A stretch of DNA of 43,126 nt, taken from NCBI GenBank assembly GCA_018303725.1, contig JAGVXP010000017.1, positions 1 to 43,126 on the forward strand. Reading direction: 5' to 3'. The stretch comes from Candidatus Woesearchaeota archaeon (lineage in GTDB: Archaea > Nanobdellota > Nanobdellia > Woesearchaeales > JAGVXP01). The translations under genes were made by a program, and so were the position numbers. Below, piece by piece: positions 21,538-31,400 of the stretch. The notes beneath the pieces were generated by a model. The model searched no databases and was not told the origin of the DNA. It saw only the letters and a program-made list of their open reading frames with translations. Each line of letters begins with the position of its first letter. The stretch's first letter is position 1.

Positions 21538-21966
21538 TTAAGAGTTGTGGTTTTTGTCGCCTAATATGCTTTTTAGCATTATATTTGTTATATCATTAGC
21601 AGCAGCTGTTATAATCTTCTTATCTTCTTCGCTTCCTAGCGAGCCAGACATTTCTTTGATTTTTTTTAGTATATCATCTGCCTCTTCTCTTCTGCTGGGG
21701 TTTTTAATATAGTAACTGCCAACATTGGCTAAAGCATACATTAAATTATAAAGCTTTTTGTCCTGGAAAAACCCTCCTATGGATAAAAGAAGCTCCAGCG
21801 CACCAAAAAAGTTGTGTTCTTCAAAAGAGGAAACAACCAGCTTTTTTGCAGTTTTGTATTCAGAAACACATTTTCCATAAAATAAAAACTCATCAAATTT
21901 ACTTTCATCGCTTACAGGAAGGTTGTTGTTTCCTGGGCTGTAGGGAGGTGGGCTGTTGCTGCGCAT
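21538..21966 (-). CDS. Unknown helical protein
   Basis: A 142-residue protein with a proline/asparagine-rich start (NSPPPYSPGNNN) and an all-helical body, including FFGALELLLSIGGFF and the acidic EEDKKIITAAANDITNIML. Pattern is compatible with a small TPR-like bundle but no repeat is convincing. The ATG overlaps the preceding stop by one base (TGATG). Confidence 0.62.
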   Translation of the reverse strand: MRSNSPPPYSPGNNNLPVSDESKFDEFLFYGKCVSEYKTAKKLVVSSFEEHNFFGALELLLSIGGFFQDKKLYNLMYALANVGSYYIKNPSRREEADDILKKIKEMSGSLGSEEDKKIITAAANDITNIMLKSILGDKNHNS

Positions 21967-22112
21967 CAGTTACCACCTTCTTTAATAACATCAATAGTAA
22001 CCTTGGTGATTGTGCCGGGCTTCAGCTCATTTTCCAATAGCTTAGGGATTACTATAATGCTCTGCCTGCCGTGCTTGGCTATTCTTTTGGTTATAGTGAA
22101 TTGTTTTGGCAT
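21966..22112 (-). CDS. Short AbrB-like (SpoVT/AbrB) protein
   Basis: A 48-residue frame: MPKQFTITKRIAKHGRQSII, then VIPKLLENELKPGTITKVTI. The sequence HGRQSIIVIPK followed by LKPG matches the compact swapped-hairpin AbrB/MazE DNA-binding pattern, as in antitoxins and transition regulators. It starts two bases after the stop of the upstream gene (TAAAATG) and overlaps the downstream ATG. A role as operon regulator or antitoxin is inference. Confidence 0.6.
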   Translation of the reverse strand: MPKQFTITKRIAKHGRQSIIVIPKLLENELKPGTITKVTIDVIKEGGN

Positions 22113-22113
22113 T

Positions 22114-22332
22114 TTATTTTTGTTCACTCAAATATTCTTTAACCTTACAAATATCATCTAACATTTGACTAGACCAACATCTTCTGTTTATCAAATCCAC
22201 TAATTTTGTAGATACTACTTTAGTAGTATCTCCTTTTGGAATTGATGATTGGCTTGTCCTTCTTAGTATCTGTTCCTCGTCATTATTAACATCAATTAAT
22301 ATTGTATCATCCCTTCTAGTTGTAGCTGCCAA
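22114..22332 (-). CDS. Unknown 72-residue protein, TTG start
   Basis: Begins with TTG inside the last 17 bases of the preceding gene; no separate ribosome-binding site is visible, so it would depend on coupled translation. The peptide is polar (ATTRRDDTILIDVNNDEEQI) with a helical end. A 20-base inverted repeat (22211-22230) falls within it. Tight spacing to both neighbours supports it, but the start is uncertain. Confidence 0.5.
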   Translation of the reverse strand: MAATTRRDDTILIDVNNDEEQILRRTSQSSIPKGDTTKVVSTKLVDLINRRCWSSQMLDDICKVKEYLSEQK

Positions 22333-22753
22333 TTGGGATTTCAGGTATATTTTTTGCTAAGGCTATTACAGTGTGTATATCTCGAGTGTACAAAGCATTT
22401 TCTAATGATCCCCTATAGCTATCTGGACATAAACTAATCATTTGATGAGCAGCTTCCATTGCTTCTAATGTCTCAGGATCTTTATTCACAATCCCAGTTG
22501 GACCATCCACCAGATTTTGTCCAAATAAAGACCATTCCCTTTCTAGATCAAATCCAGATTGGTTTACATCTCTCATTAAATCTTCAACTAAACCAGAAGG
22601 AGTTCTAGAAAAAAAGTATACAAAATGGTACATATCATATGCTTTATGTGTTTCGCTTGGACTTCTCTGTAAATAAAACCTTAATTGTGTGCCTTTATAT
22701 TTGCCTCTTTCAATATCTGTTGCAACTTTTAGTATAACTTCTGGTTTAGTCAT
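22316..22753 (-). CDS. Unknown helical protein, first gene of a leftward operon
   Basis: A 145-residue helical protein (MTKPEVILKVATDIERGKYK...) with one segment resembling TPR-like helices near residues 95-135. No family is recognised. It is the first gene of the run 22753 to 19038; AT-rich sequence at 22760-22860 separates it from the NfnB stop and probably holds its promoter (TATA-like AGAATAAAATA upstream). Confidence 0.65.
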   Translation of the reverse strand: MTKPEVILKVATDIERGKYKGTQLRFYLQRSPSETHKAYDMYHFVYFFSRTPSGLVEDLMRDVNQSGFDLEREWSLFGQNLVDGPTGIVNKDPETLEAMEAAHQMISLCPDSYRGSLENALYTRDIHTVIALAKNIPEIPIGSYN

Positions 22754-22860
22754 TTTAAACCTAATTGTATTTTATTCTTTATTTTCACTCATTTAGTATC
22801 ACTTATACATACCCTATACATAAAACCAAGAACCAGTATATAAAGCTTTCTATTTTGTAG

Positions 22861-24240
22861 TTACTTTTCAGTAGTATCTTTTCCCTTGTTTTTAAGGTAG
22901 TCATCAATAGTATTAGCTGCCTTTTTGGCATCACCCATAGCTTTTATAACGGTAGCAGCGCCAGAGGTAATATCGCCTGCTGCATAAACTCCTTCCATAG
23001 ATGTTTTCATGTTCTCATCTACAACTATATTACTCTTAAAACCATGCTCTAATTTGGATGTTTTGGCTATTAAAGGGTTAGGCCCTTGGCCAATGGCAAT
23101 AATAACCTGATCACAATCTATTGTAAATTCAGAGCTCTCTATTGGCTCCGGCCTTTTTCTTCCAGATTCATCTTCTCCGCCAAGCTTCATTTGTATGCAT
23201 TCAACTCCTTCTACCTTTTCTTTGCCAAGAATCCTTATTGGGAGGGTCAACATCATGAAGTGTATGCCTTCCTCTTTGGCATGTTTTACTTCCTCTGCTC
23301 TGGCTGGCATTTCATTTTCTGTTCTTCTATAAACAACAGTAACATCTGCCCCTAATCTTTTGGCTGTTCTAGCGGCATCCATAGCAACATTACCACCACC
23401 CACAACTATGACTTTATCGGCCCTTTTTATGGGTGTGTTATATTGTGGAAATTGATTGGCATGCATCAAATTAACCCTAACAAGATATTCATTCGCAGAA
23501 TAAACACCATTCACGGTTTCCCCAGGAATGTCCATAAAATAAGGCAAACCAGCTCCTGCTGCAATAAAAACAGCATCAAATTTCTTAGCCAATTCTTCAA
23601 TATCATAAAGCTTGCCAACAACAGTATCCTTTATTAGTTTAACACCCAATCCTTGTATATAGCCAATCTCTTTCTCAACTATTTTTTTAGGCATCCTAAA
23701 CTCAGGAATGCCATACCTCAGAACACCGCCAAAGTCGTGCAGAGCTTCAAAAATGGTTACATTATAACCTTTCAAAGCCAAATCAGCAGCGCATGTTAAG
23801 CCAGCAGGACCAGAACCAATTATTGCTATTTTTTTATTGTTCTTTTTGACCTTGGGTATTTTTAAATCAGCTTCGTAATCCGCTGCAAACCTTTCTAGTT
23901 TGCCTATGTTAACTGGCTCATACTTCTTTCCCAATATGCACATTTTTTCGCACTGCTCTTCCTGCGGGCAAACCCTGCCGCAAACGCCAGGCAGATTGTT
24001 GGTTTCTTTTATTACCTTAACGGAATCATCAAATTTGCCTTCTTTGAGCAGCTTGATAAATTTTGGGATGTTTATGTTAACAGGGCAGCCCTCTACGCAC
24101 AAGGGCTTTTTGCACTGCAGACACCTTGATGCTTCTTCTATGGCCCCCTCTTTTGTATAACCCAAGCAAACCTCTTCAAAATTTTTAATCCTATCCTCAG
24201 GATCCTGCTCTTTTATTGGAGTTTGTGTTTGTTTTGCCAT
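22861..24240 (-). CDS. nfnB: NfnB / glutamate synthase small-subunit-like FAD-NADPH oxidoreductase
   Basis: A 459-residue flavoprotein. The N-terminal ferredoxin-like domain has CLQCKKPLCVEGCP and CGRVCPQEEQCEKMC for two [4Fe-4S] clusters. The FAD site is IIGSGPAGLTCAADL (about residue 141), the NADP site VVGGGNVAMDAARTAKRLG, and the C-terminal FAD contact is GVYAAGDITSGAATV. Alone it resembles homotetrameric glutamate synthase (GltA), but it is directly followed upstream by the NfnA-type subunit three bases away, so the pair fits the NADH-dependent ferredoxin:NADP+ oxidoreductase/sulfide dehydrogenase complex (NfnAB/SudAB), which moves electrons among NADH, NADPH and ferredoxin. Confidence 0.9.
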   Translation of the reverse strand: MAKQTQTPIKEQDPEDRIKNFEEVCLGYTKEGAIEEASRCLQCKKPLCVEGCPVNINIPKFIKLLKEGKFDDSVKVIKETNNLPGVCGRVCPQEEQCEKMCILGKKYEPVNIGKLERFAADYEADLKIPKVKKNNKKIAIIGSGPAGLTCAADLALKGYNVTIFEALHDFGGVLRYGIPEFRMPKKIVEKEIGYIQGLGVKLIKDTVVGKLYDIEELAKKFDAVFIAAGAGLPYFMDIPGETVNGVYSANEYLVRVNLMHANQFPQYNTPIKRADKVIVVGGGNVAMDAARTAKRLGADVTVVYRRTENEMPARAEEVKHAKEEGIHFMMLTLPIRILGKEKVEGVECIQMKLGGEDESGRKRPEPIESSEFTIDCDQVIIAIGQGPNPLIAKTSKLEHGFKSNIVVDENMKTSMEGVYAAGDITSGAATVIKAMGDAKKAANTIDDYLKNKGKDTTEK

Positions 24241-24243
24241 CTT

Positions 24244-25056
24244 TTATTTTTTAACGCACTTTTGATTATTGCATTGTTCTTCTTCTGCATACATCTTGTT
24301 TCTATTCATTAGTTCATCCCATTCTATTTTGTGGGCATCAAACTCCGGCCCGTCTGAGCAGGCAAATTTAACTGTTTCGTCAACTATAACCCTGCAGACA
24401 CCGCACATGCCCATACCATCAATCATTATAGGGTTTAAAGAAGCTATTGTTTTTATCCTGTCTTTTGTTATATCAGAAATAACTTTCATCATAATTGGCG
24501 GCCCTATGGCTATAACCAAATTAATTCTTTCTTCTTCCATCAGATTTTTTAAAGCATTGCTTACAAAACCTTTTATGCCTTTGCTTCCATCGTCAGTGCA
24601 TATTATCAATTTATGCGATATCTTCTTAAACCTGTCTTCCCAAAATAGATGCTTCTTGGTTTTTGCGCCTATTATTGTGATTATATTATTCTTTGATTTT
24701 TTTAATGCCTTCCCTATGGAGTATATGGGAGCAATCCCCAAACCGCCGCCAACCAAACAGACTGTGCCATACTCTTTTATATCGCTGGGGTTGCCCAATG
24801 GCCCGACAAAATCAAGCAGTTTATCCCCTTTTCTTAAAGAGGCTAATTGTTTTGTTGTTTCACCGACAACCAAAAAAACTATTGTTATGGTTCTTTTGCT
24901 ATGATCAGCAATTGTTAGAGGTATTCTTTCTCCTTTTTCATCAATCCTTAGAATTATAAATTGCCCGGCTTTGGCTTTTTTTGCTATTTCTGGTGATTCT
25001 ATTTCCATCAAGAATGTATCTTCTGCTAATTTCTGTTTTTTTACTATCTTAAACAT
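24244..25056 (-). CDS. nfnA: NfnA / sulfide dehydrogenase subunit SudB-like
   Basis: A 270-residue FAD/NAD-binding subunit of the dihydroorotate dehydrogenase PyrK type. The FAD motif is RIPLTIAD near residue 49, the NAD region is CLVGGGLGIAPIYSIG, and the [2Fe-2S] site is GMCGVCRV with a later C in KFACSDGPEFDAHKIEWD. It lies immediately before NfnB. This pair can perform flavin-based electron bifurcation; with few other redox genes visible, it may set the cell's NADPH supply (inference). Confidence 0.9.
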   Translation of the reverse strand: MFKIVKKQKLAEDTFLMEIESPEIAKKAKAGQFIILRIDEKGERIPLTIADHSKRTITIVFLVVGETTKQLASLRKGDKLLDFVGPLGNPSDIKEYGTVCLVGGGLGIAPIYSIGKALKKSKNNIITIIGAKTKKHLFWEDRFKKISHKLIICTDDGSKGIKGFVSNALKNLMEEERINLVIAIGPPIMMKVISDITKDRIKTIASLNPIMIDGMGMCGVCRVIVDETVKFACSDGPEFDAHKIEWDELMNRNKMYAEEEQCNNQKCVKK

Positions 25057-25134
25057 GCAATCCCCTTTAATTTTTGGGAAAAGAAGTGTATTTATAAATA
25101 TTGTTATACTGCGTTGGTTATTTCACTAAAAATT

Positions 25135-25647
25135 TTATTGCTTCCCTGCCATTAAATATTTCCTTGCATCTATATCCAAATCCAAGAATGAGTCCGCTTC
25201 CTCTTTCAGCTTTAAAGAGCCTGACTTGCCAAAAGCAACTACTTCTACCCTGCAGCCAAAGGCCCTTCTTAGATGCTGGACCAATGGGACATAATCACCA
25301 TCGCCGCTGACCAGTATGATTGTATCCAGCTTGGGGGCCAATTCAATTGTATCCATAGCAATGCCTATATCCCAATCGCCTTTTTTATTGCCTCCATAAA
25401 ATACCTGCAAGTCTTTTGCTTTGACTTCAAAACCTATTGCTTTTAGAGCATCAAAAAATGTAGTCTCTTTCATTGCCTCTGCTTTTATGACATAAGCAAT
25501 TGCCCTAATTAAATCTCTCCCGCCAACAGCTATTTTCAATACAGCATTAAAATTTACTTTTGTATTATACAAACTTCTTGCAGAATAATACAAATTTTGC
25601 ACATCAACAAAAACACCTACTCTTTGCCCTTTATACTGTGACCTCAT
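25135..25647 (-). CDS. NYN-domain protein, LabA/DUF88 type (putative RNase)
   Basis: A 170-residue PIN-like NYN domain. Catalytic acidic residues lie in VGVFVDVQNLYYSAR (D15), DWDIGIAMDTIE (about D92, D97) and LVSGDGDYVPLVQ (D117, D119). NYN proteins are often metal-dependent RNases. The ATG at 25647 is followed by MRSQYKGQRVGVFVD, with little room for another start. The gene downstream of a small zinc ribbon (12 bases) probably shares its transcript. Confidence 0.88.
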   Translation of the reverse strand: MRSQYKGQRVGVFVDVQNLYYSARSLYNTKVNFNAVLKIAVGGRDLIRAIAYVIKAEAMKETTFFDALKAIGFEVKAKDLQVFYGGNKKGDWDIGIAMDTIELAPKLDTIILVSGDGDYVPLVQHLRRAFGCRVEVVAFGKSGSLKLKEEADSFLDLDIDARKYLMAGKQ

Positions 25648-25659
25648 TTTTTCACCCTT

Positions 25660-25818
25660 TTAAATTTTTGAAGTGGTTTCTTCATAACCGCAATCTTCAC
25701 AACATATCTTCCCATTTTCTATATCAAAGGTTAAAGCTAAACCATGGCATTTGGGGCACCTTTTAACTGGCTTTACCTTTTCAAGTTCCTTTTTCCAGCC
25801 TTCCCCATCATGATCCAT
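25660..25818 (-). CDS. Small zinc-ribbon protein (TFIIB-like fold)
   Basis: A 52-residue protein with CPKC around residues 21-24 and CEDCG around 40-44, reading RCPKCHGLALTFDIENGKIC, a ribbon like the TFIIB N-terminus (GxxxC-x2-C). It lies 12 bases upstream of the NYN nuclease gene on the same strand and could deliver nucleic-acid contacts to it (inference). Confidence 0.65.
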   Translation of the reverse strand: MDHDGEGWKKELEKVKPVKRCPKCHGLALTFDIENGKICCEDCGYEETTSKI

Positions 25819-25904
25819 TTTCTTTAACTATTTGAGTAGTAGAACAGCAATTATTTATAAATCTTCTCTAAATTTGTCAACTTGGCCCTAAATCTATCAT
25901 AATG

Positions 25905-25912
25905 TTTATAAA
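25905..25912 (+). promoter_or_regulatory. TATA box of polB
   Basis: TTTATAAA ends 22 bases before the ATG at 25935; no Shine-Dalgarno site. The transcript is probably leaderless, which also supports 25935 as the start instead of the in-frame codon further upstream. Confidence 0.6.
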
Positions 25913-25934
25913 CAATATATTACCACATAATCGT

Positions 25935-28391
25935 ATGGCAGAAAAAATAAGGTTTTTCCCGTTAGAAGTAACCTATAAAATAATAGATGGCAAAGCAGTT
26001 ATTCATTTATACGGAAAAACAATTAAGAATGAGCAGCTATGCGTTCTAGATGAGAATTTTGAGCCCTATTTTTATGTAATACCCAAAATGGGCAAAGAGG
26101 TACAAGAAAAACTGGAAAAAATAAAGGTAGAGAAGGAAAATGAAGAGGCCGCTGTAACAAAAACAGAGATAGCCAAGAGAAAGTATTTGGGTAAAGAGGT
26201 TGATGCTGTTAAGGTTTACACCAAATTACCAAAAGATGTCCCTATAATAAGGGAGATAATAAAGGACTGGAATGTTTTGGAGTCTGTTAATGAGTATGAC
26301 ATACAGTTCAGAAGGCGTTATTTAATCGATAAGGGAATTACACCCTTAACACTGGTTGAGGTGGAAGGCGATTTTGTAACACAAAAAAGCAAAGTGCCTG
26401 TGCTTAAGGCAACCAGCATTAAGCAATATTCTGACGATGCATTAGAAAACCCAAGGATCCTTGCTTTTGATATAGAGACATACAGCCCGTTAGGAAAAGC
26501 AATTGCCCCGGAAAAAAACCCCATTATAATGATCAGCTTTTATGGAGAAAAATTTGAGAAGGTCTTTTTATGGAAAAAGTTTAAAACCGATTTGAAGTAT
26601 GTCGAGTTTGTTGATGGAGAAGAAGAATTGATAGAAAAATTTAAAGAGACTATTGAGCACTACAGGCCGGATATATTAACAGGCTATTTCTCAGATGAAT
26701 TTGACATGCCTTACATAAAAACAAGAGCTGAAAGATACAAAATAAAAATAGATATTGGTTTAGATCATTCTGAGTTAAAGGTAAAACATGGAAGAACAAC
26801 GGTTTCCAGCATTAGAGGACTTACCCACCTGGACATATTTAAATTTATAGTAAAAACAATGGGCGGTTCTTTTGACACAGAAGCCTATTCATTGAATAAT
26901 ACAGCAAAAGAGCTTCTAAATGAAAAAAAGCTAGATGTTGACCTGGATGGGATGAGTGTTATTTGGGATAAAACGCCTGCACAGCTAGGCGAGTTCTGCG
27001 AATATAACTTGCATGATTCTGTATTAACATATAAATTATGCAAGAAATTATTGCCTAATATTATGGAGCTGGTAAAAATAATTGGATTGCCAATTTATGA
27101 TATCAATAGGATGGGTTTTTCACAATTGGTTGAATCATACCTATTGAAGCAAGCATATAATTTCAAGGAGATTGCCCCTAACAAACCCCACCATGATGAG
27201 ATAAGGCAGAGGAGAATGCAGACTTATAAAGGCGGTTTTGTCTATGAACCAAAACCGGGCCTGTACAGCGATATTGTTGTATTTGATTACAGAAGCCTTT
27301 ACCCTACAATAATCTCTTCCCACAACATAGGGCCAGAAACTATAAATTGCGATTGCTGCAGGGAGAAAGCAAAGGTCGCTCCAACAGAAAATAAAAAAGA
27401 GATATATTGGTTTTGCACCAAGAAAAAAGGATTTATACCACTGATGATAGAAGATTTAATAAAAAGGAGAATGAGGATAAAAGAAATAATAAAAGAGAGA
27501 AAGCCGTCTCCTTTGCTGGATGCTAGAGAACATTCATTAAAATTATTGGCAAATTCGTTCTATGGTTACTTGGGTTTTTTTGGGGCTAGGTGGTACAGCA
27601 TAGAATGCGCAAGAGCTACAACGGCGTGGGGAAGATTTTATATTCATAATGTTATAAACAAAGCGGAGGGTGCTGGATTTAAGGTTCTTTACTCTGACAC
27701 TGATTCTGTATTTTTGACATTGGATGGAAAAACAAAGGAAGCTGCAGACAAATTTGCAGAAAAAATTAATCTTGAGCTTCCAGGATTAATGGAATTGGGG
27801 TATGAGGGCTTTTACACTAGGGGAATTTTTGTTTCAGCAAAAGCAGGTGAGTTTGGCGCAAAAAAGAAATATGCCCTGCTGACAGAAGAAGGCGCTCTGA
27901 AAATTCGTGGTTTTGAAACAGTAAGAAGGAACTGGAGCTTTATAGCAAAAGAGGTCCAGGAGCAGGTGTTAAACATCATCCTGAAGGAGAACAAGCCAGA
28001 AAAAGCGCTGGATTATGTAAAACAGATTGTTAAAGGGCTAAAAAATAAAAAAATTCCTTTGGAGAAAGTCATAATCCACACACAGCTGCAAAAGGAAACG
28101 CAGGATTATGCTGCAATTGGCCCCCATGTTGCAATTGCAAAAAAATTAAAAGAAAGGGGCATAGAAGTTGGCCCTGGTTTTATGATAAAGTATGTTGTTA
28201 CAAAAGGGGAAAAAAAGATAAGGGACAAAGCAAAGCTCCCTGAGGAAGTAAAGCAGGAAGACTATGACGCGGACTATTACATTGAGAACCAAGTGATTCC
28301 TTCTGTAGAAAAAATATTTGCAGTTTTAGGCTATAAAAAAGAAGATATATTCGAAAAGCAAGGGCAGAAACAGCTTGGCAAATTCTTTTAA
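25935..28391 (+). CDS. polB: Family-B DNA polymerase (replicative, PolB)
   Basis: An 818-residue polymerase. Exonuclease motif I is AFDIETYSP near residue 178, Exo II is YFSDEFDMPYI, and Exo III is YNLHDSVLTYKL. Polymerase motif A is FDYRSLYPTIISSHN near 450, motif B KLLANSFYGYLGF near 536, and motif C YSDTDSVF near 586. The tail QKQLGKFF is a PCNA-interacting (PIP) box. It is a single intact polypeptide, unlike the split PolB of some nanoarchaea. An internal CxC/CxxxK stretch after motif A (NCDCCREKAKV, WFCTKKKG) resembles the zinc-like insertion of archaeal PolB3. Leaderless promoter directly upstream. Confidence 0.95.
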   Translation: MAEKIRFFPLEVTYKIIDGKAVIHLYGKTIKNEQLCVLDENFEPYFYVIPKMGKEVQEKLEKIKVEKENEEAAVTKTEIAKRKYLGKEVDAVKVYTKLPKDVPIIREIIKDWNVLESVNEYDIQFRRRYLIDKGITPLTLVEVEGDFVTQKSKVPVLKATSIKQYSDDALENPRILAFDIETYSPLGKAIAPEKNPIIMISFYGEKFEKVFLWKKFKTDLKYVEFVDGEEELIEKFKETIEHYRPDILTGYFSDEFDMPYIKTRAERYKIKIDIGLDHSELKVKHGRTTVSSIRGLTHLDIFKFIVKTMGGSFDTEAYSLNNTAKELLNEKKLDVDLDGMSVIWDKTPAQLGEFCEYNLHDSVLTYKLCKKLLPNIMELVKIIGLPIYDINRMGFSQLVESYLLKQAYNFKEIAPNKPHHDEIRQRRMQTYKGGFVYEPKPGLYSDIVVFDYRSLYPTIISSHNIGPETINCDCCREKAKVAPTENKKEIYWFCTKKKGFIPLMIEDLIKRRMRIKEIIKERKPSPLLDAREHSLKLLANSFYGYLGFFGARWYSIECARATTAWGRFYIHNVINKAEGAGFKVLYSDTDSVFLTLDGKTKEAADKFAEKINLELPGLMELGYEGFYTRGIFVSAKAGEFGAKKKYALLTEEGALKIRGFETVRRNWSFIAKEVQEQVLNIILKENKPEKALDYVKQIVKGLKNKKIPLEKVIIHTQLQKETQDYAAIGPHVAIAKKLKERGIEVGPGFMIKYVVTKGEKKIRDKAKLPEEVKQEDYDADYYIENQVIPSVEKIFAVLGYKKEDIFEKQGQKQLGKFF

Positions 28392-28430
28392 GCGCATTTG
28401 TTAAAATACGGCTTTGTTTTAAGGTAAATA

Positions 28431-28442
28431 TTTAAATATAAA
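28431..28442 (+). promoter_or_regulatory. TATA box of ileS
   Basis: TTTAAATATAAA ends 20 bases before the ileS ATG at 28463 with no ribosome-binding site between; leaderless arrangement. Confidence 0.55.
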
Positions 28443-28462
28443 CCCTTTTTCTTATACTAATC

Positions 28463-31400
28463 ATGATAGCTAAATACGAGCCAAATGCAATAGAGCCGGA
28501 AATATTAAAGTTCTGGGAAACCCAAAAAATATACCAGAAGGCTAAAGAGAAGAATAAAGGGAAAAAGAGCTATTATTTCTTAGATGGCCCGCCATACACT
28601 TCTGGCAGGATACATCTTGGGCAAGCTTGGAACAAGGCGCTAAAGGACTCTGTTTTAAGGTTCAAAAGAATGGCTGGCTTTGATGTCTGGGACAGGGCAG
28701 GCTATGACATGCACGGCTTGCCGACAGAGCACAGGGCAGAAGAAAAATTAGGCATAAAAAACAAGGATGAAATCCCTAAGTTTGGAATTGAAAAATTTAC
28801 TAAAGAATGCAAAAAATTAAGCCTCTACAATCTGGAGATGATGAATAAGGATTTTACAAGAATTGGCGTCTGGATGGATTTTGAAAACGCATACAAGTCC
28901 ATAACAAACGAATTTATGGAAGGTGAATGGTGGCTGATAAAGAAAGCGCATGAAAACAAAAGGCTTTACGAAGGCTTGAAAACAATGCAGTGGTGCAGCC
29001 ATTGCGGAACAGCTCTGGCAAAGCATGAGCTTGAATACAGCAACATAAAAGAGGATTCTATTTTTGTAAAATTCAAAGTAGAAGGAAAAGAGAATGAATA
29101 CCTCATCATATGGACTACAACGCCATGGACTTTGGCATTTAACCTGGCAGTAATGGTCAATCCTGAACTTGAATATGTAAGGGCAAAAGTCGGCTCTGAA
29201 ACATGGATTATTGCAAAAGGCCTTGCAAATGTTTTCTTAGGCTCCATAGACAAAAAATTTGAGCTTATTGAGCAGTTTAAAGGAGCTGCATTAAAAGGCA
29301 TGAAATACGAGCATCCGCTGAAAAACGAGATAAAGCCGTTTGATGAGATTAAGTCAGATAAGCTGCATACAGTTGTTTTATCATCAGAGTATGTCGACCT
29401 GTCTGCAGGCTCCGGCCTGGTTCATTGCGCTCCTGGCTGCGGGCCCGAAGACTATGAAATCGGCCACAAAGAAGGATTGCCTCCATTCAATAATATTGAT
29501 GAGCAGGGCGTATTCCCAAAAACAATGGGAAAATTTTCTGGATTGACTGCAAAAAAGGATGATAAAAAATTCATAGAGGCATTAAAGGAAAAAAATGCGC
29601 TAATCACTATAGCGCCCGTTGAGCATGAATATGCCCATTGCTGGAGATGCCATAACCCTGTTGTTTTCAGGACAACAAAGCAGTGGTTCTTTAAAGTAGA
29701 GGACTTAATTGAAAAAATGAAGGATTTGAACAAAAAGGTATTCTGGCAGCCGGATTGGGCAGGCTCAAGCTGGTTTGATTCATGGCTGTCTAATTTGAGG
29801 GATAATGGGATTACAAGGCAGAGATATTGGGGAACTCCGCTGCCAATATGGAAATGCAACAAATGCGATAACTATACTATAATTGGTTCAATTGCCGAGC
29901 TAAAAAAACTGGCTGGCAAAGTGCCGGATGACCTGCACAAGCCTTACATTGATGAAGTAACAATCAAATGCAGCTGCGGCGGAACGCAAAACAGGATTCC
30001 TGATATTTTGGATGTGTGGATAGATGCCGGAACAACATCATGGACCTGCCTTGATTATCCCCAAAAAGAAGAGCTGTTCAAAAAGCTGTGGCCTCCTGAA
30101 TTTATTCTGGAAGGAAAAGACCAGATAAGGGGCTGGTTTAATCTGCTTTTGGTTGCTTCTATGGTTTCAATGGGCAAGCACAGCTATAAGACATGCTACA
30201 TGCACGGCTTTGTGCAGGACGCAGAAGGAAGAAAGATGTCAAAAAGCCTTGGCAATGTCATAAGCCCTTATGAAGTCATAGACAAATACGGAGCAGACAC
30301 ATTAAGGTATTATATGATAGGAGGCGCAAATCCCGGCGTGGATATAAACTATAATCTTGAAGACACAAAAATAAAGAACAAAAACCTCAATATTTTATGG
30401 AATCTGCATAAATATCTTATTGATTATTCAAAGGACTTGGAGATAAACCCATCAAAGATTAAAGCTGCAAATTTCTCAATTGAAGAGAGGTACATCATTT
30501 CAAAATTAAATTCAACTATAGAAAAAGTAACATTATTGTTCAATGAGTATAAGCTAAATGAGATGCCCTGGGTTGCGGAAGAGTTATTTTTAGAGTTATC
30601 AAGAACATACATACAATTAACAAGAGACAAATCCTCAACAGGCTCTAAAGAAGAGAAAAAAATAGTCCTTTGTACGATATACAAAGTTCTTTTGGAATCC
30701 CTAAAATTATTTGCGCCTATTGTCCCATTTATAACAGAAGCAATTTACCAAAATTTAAAGGAAGAGTTTGGCTTAAAGGAAGAAAGCATCCATTTATTTG
30801 AATGGCCTGTTTCAGAAACAAAATTAGTTGATAAAAAACTTGAAGAAAACATGGATATAGTAAGCTCTATTGTGCAGAATGCGCTGGCAGCAAGAGAAAA
30901 GATACAGTTAGGAGTAAGATGGCCCCTTAAGGAAATCGTTGTGGTTAGTTCAGATAAAAGGGTTGTAGATGCTGTTGAAAAATTAATGCCAATTATAAGC
31001 ATACAAATGAATGTTAAGGAGGTTATAGTAAAGGATAAATTAGCTGGAGTTAAATCTGTTGTTAAAGCTGATTTCAAGCAGATAGGCCCTGATTTTGGCA
31101 GTAAAGCGCCTAAGATAATAGCAAAATTGGCTTCAGAAAGTGCTGAAACAATCCTAAAGCATATAGAAAAAGAAGGAAAATTTGGATTAGATATAGATGG
31201 AGAAAAAATAAATATTGTAAAAGAGCATTTAATTGTCACAAGGGAAGTGCCATATCCCTATGAAGAAACCCCATTTAGGGGAGGATTGGTTTACCTAAAC
31301 AAAGAAAGGAATGAGGAGTTAGAAGCAGAAGGCTATGCCAGGGAGGTAATGAGAAGAGTCCAGGCATTAAGAAAAAAGGCTGGACTGCAAAAGGCTGACA

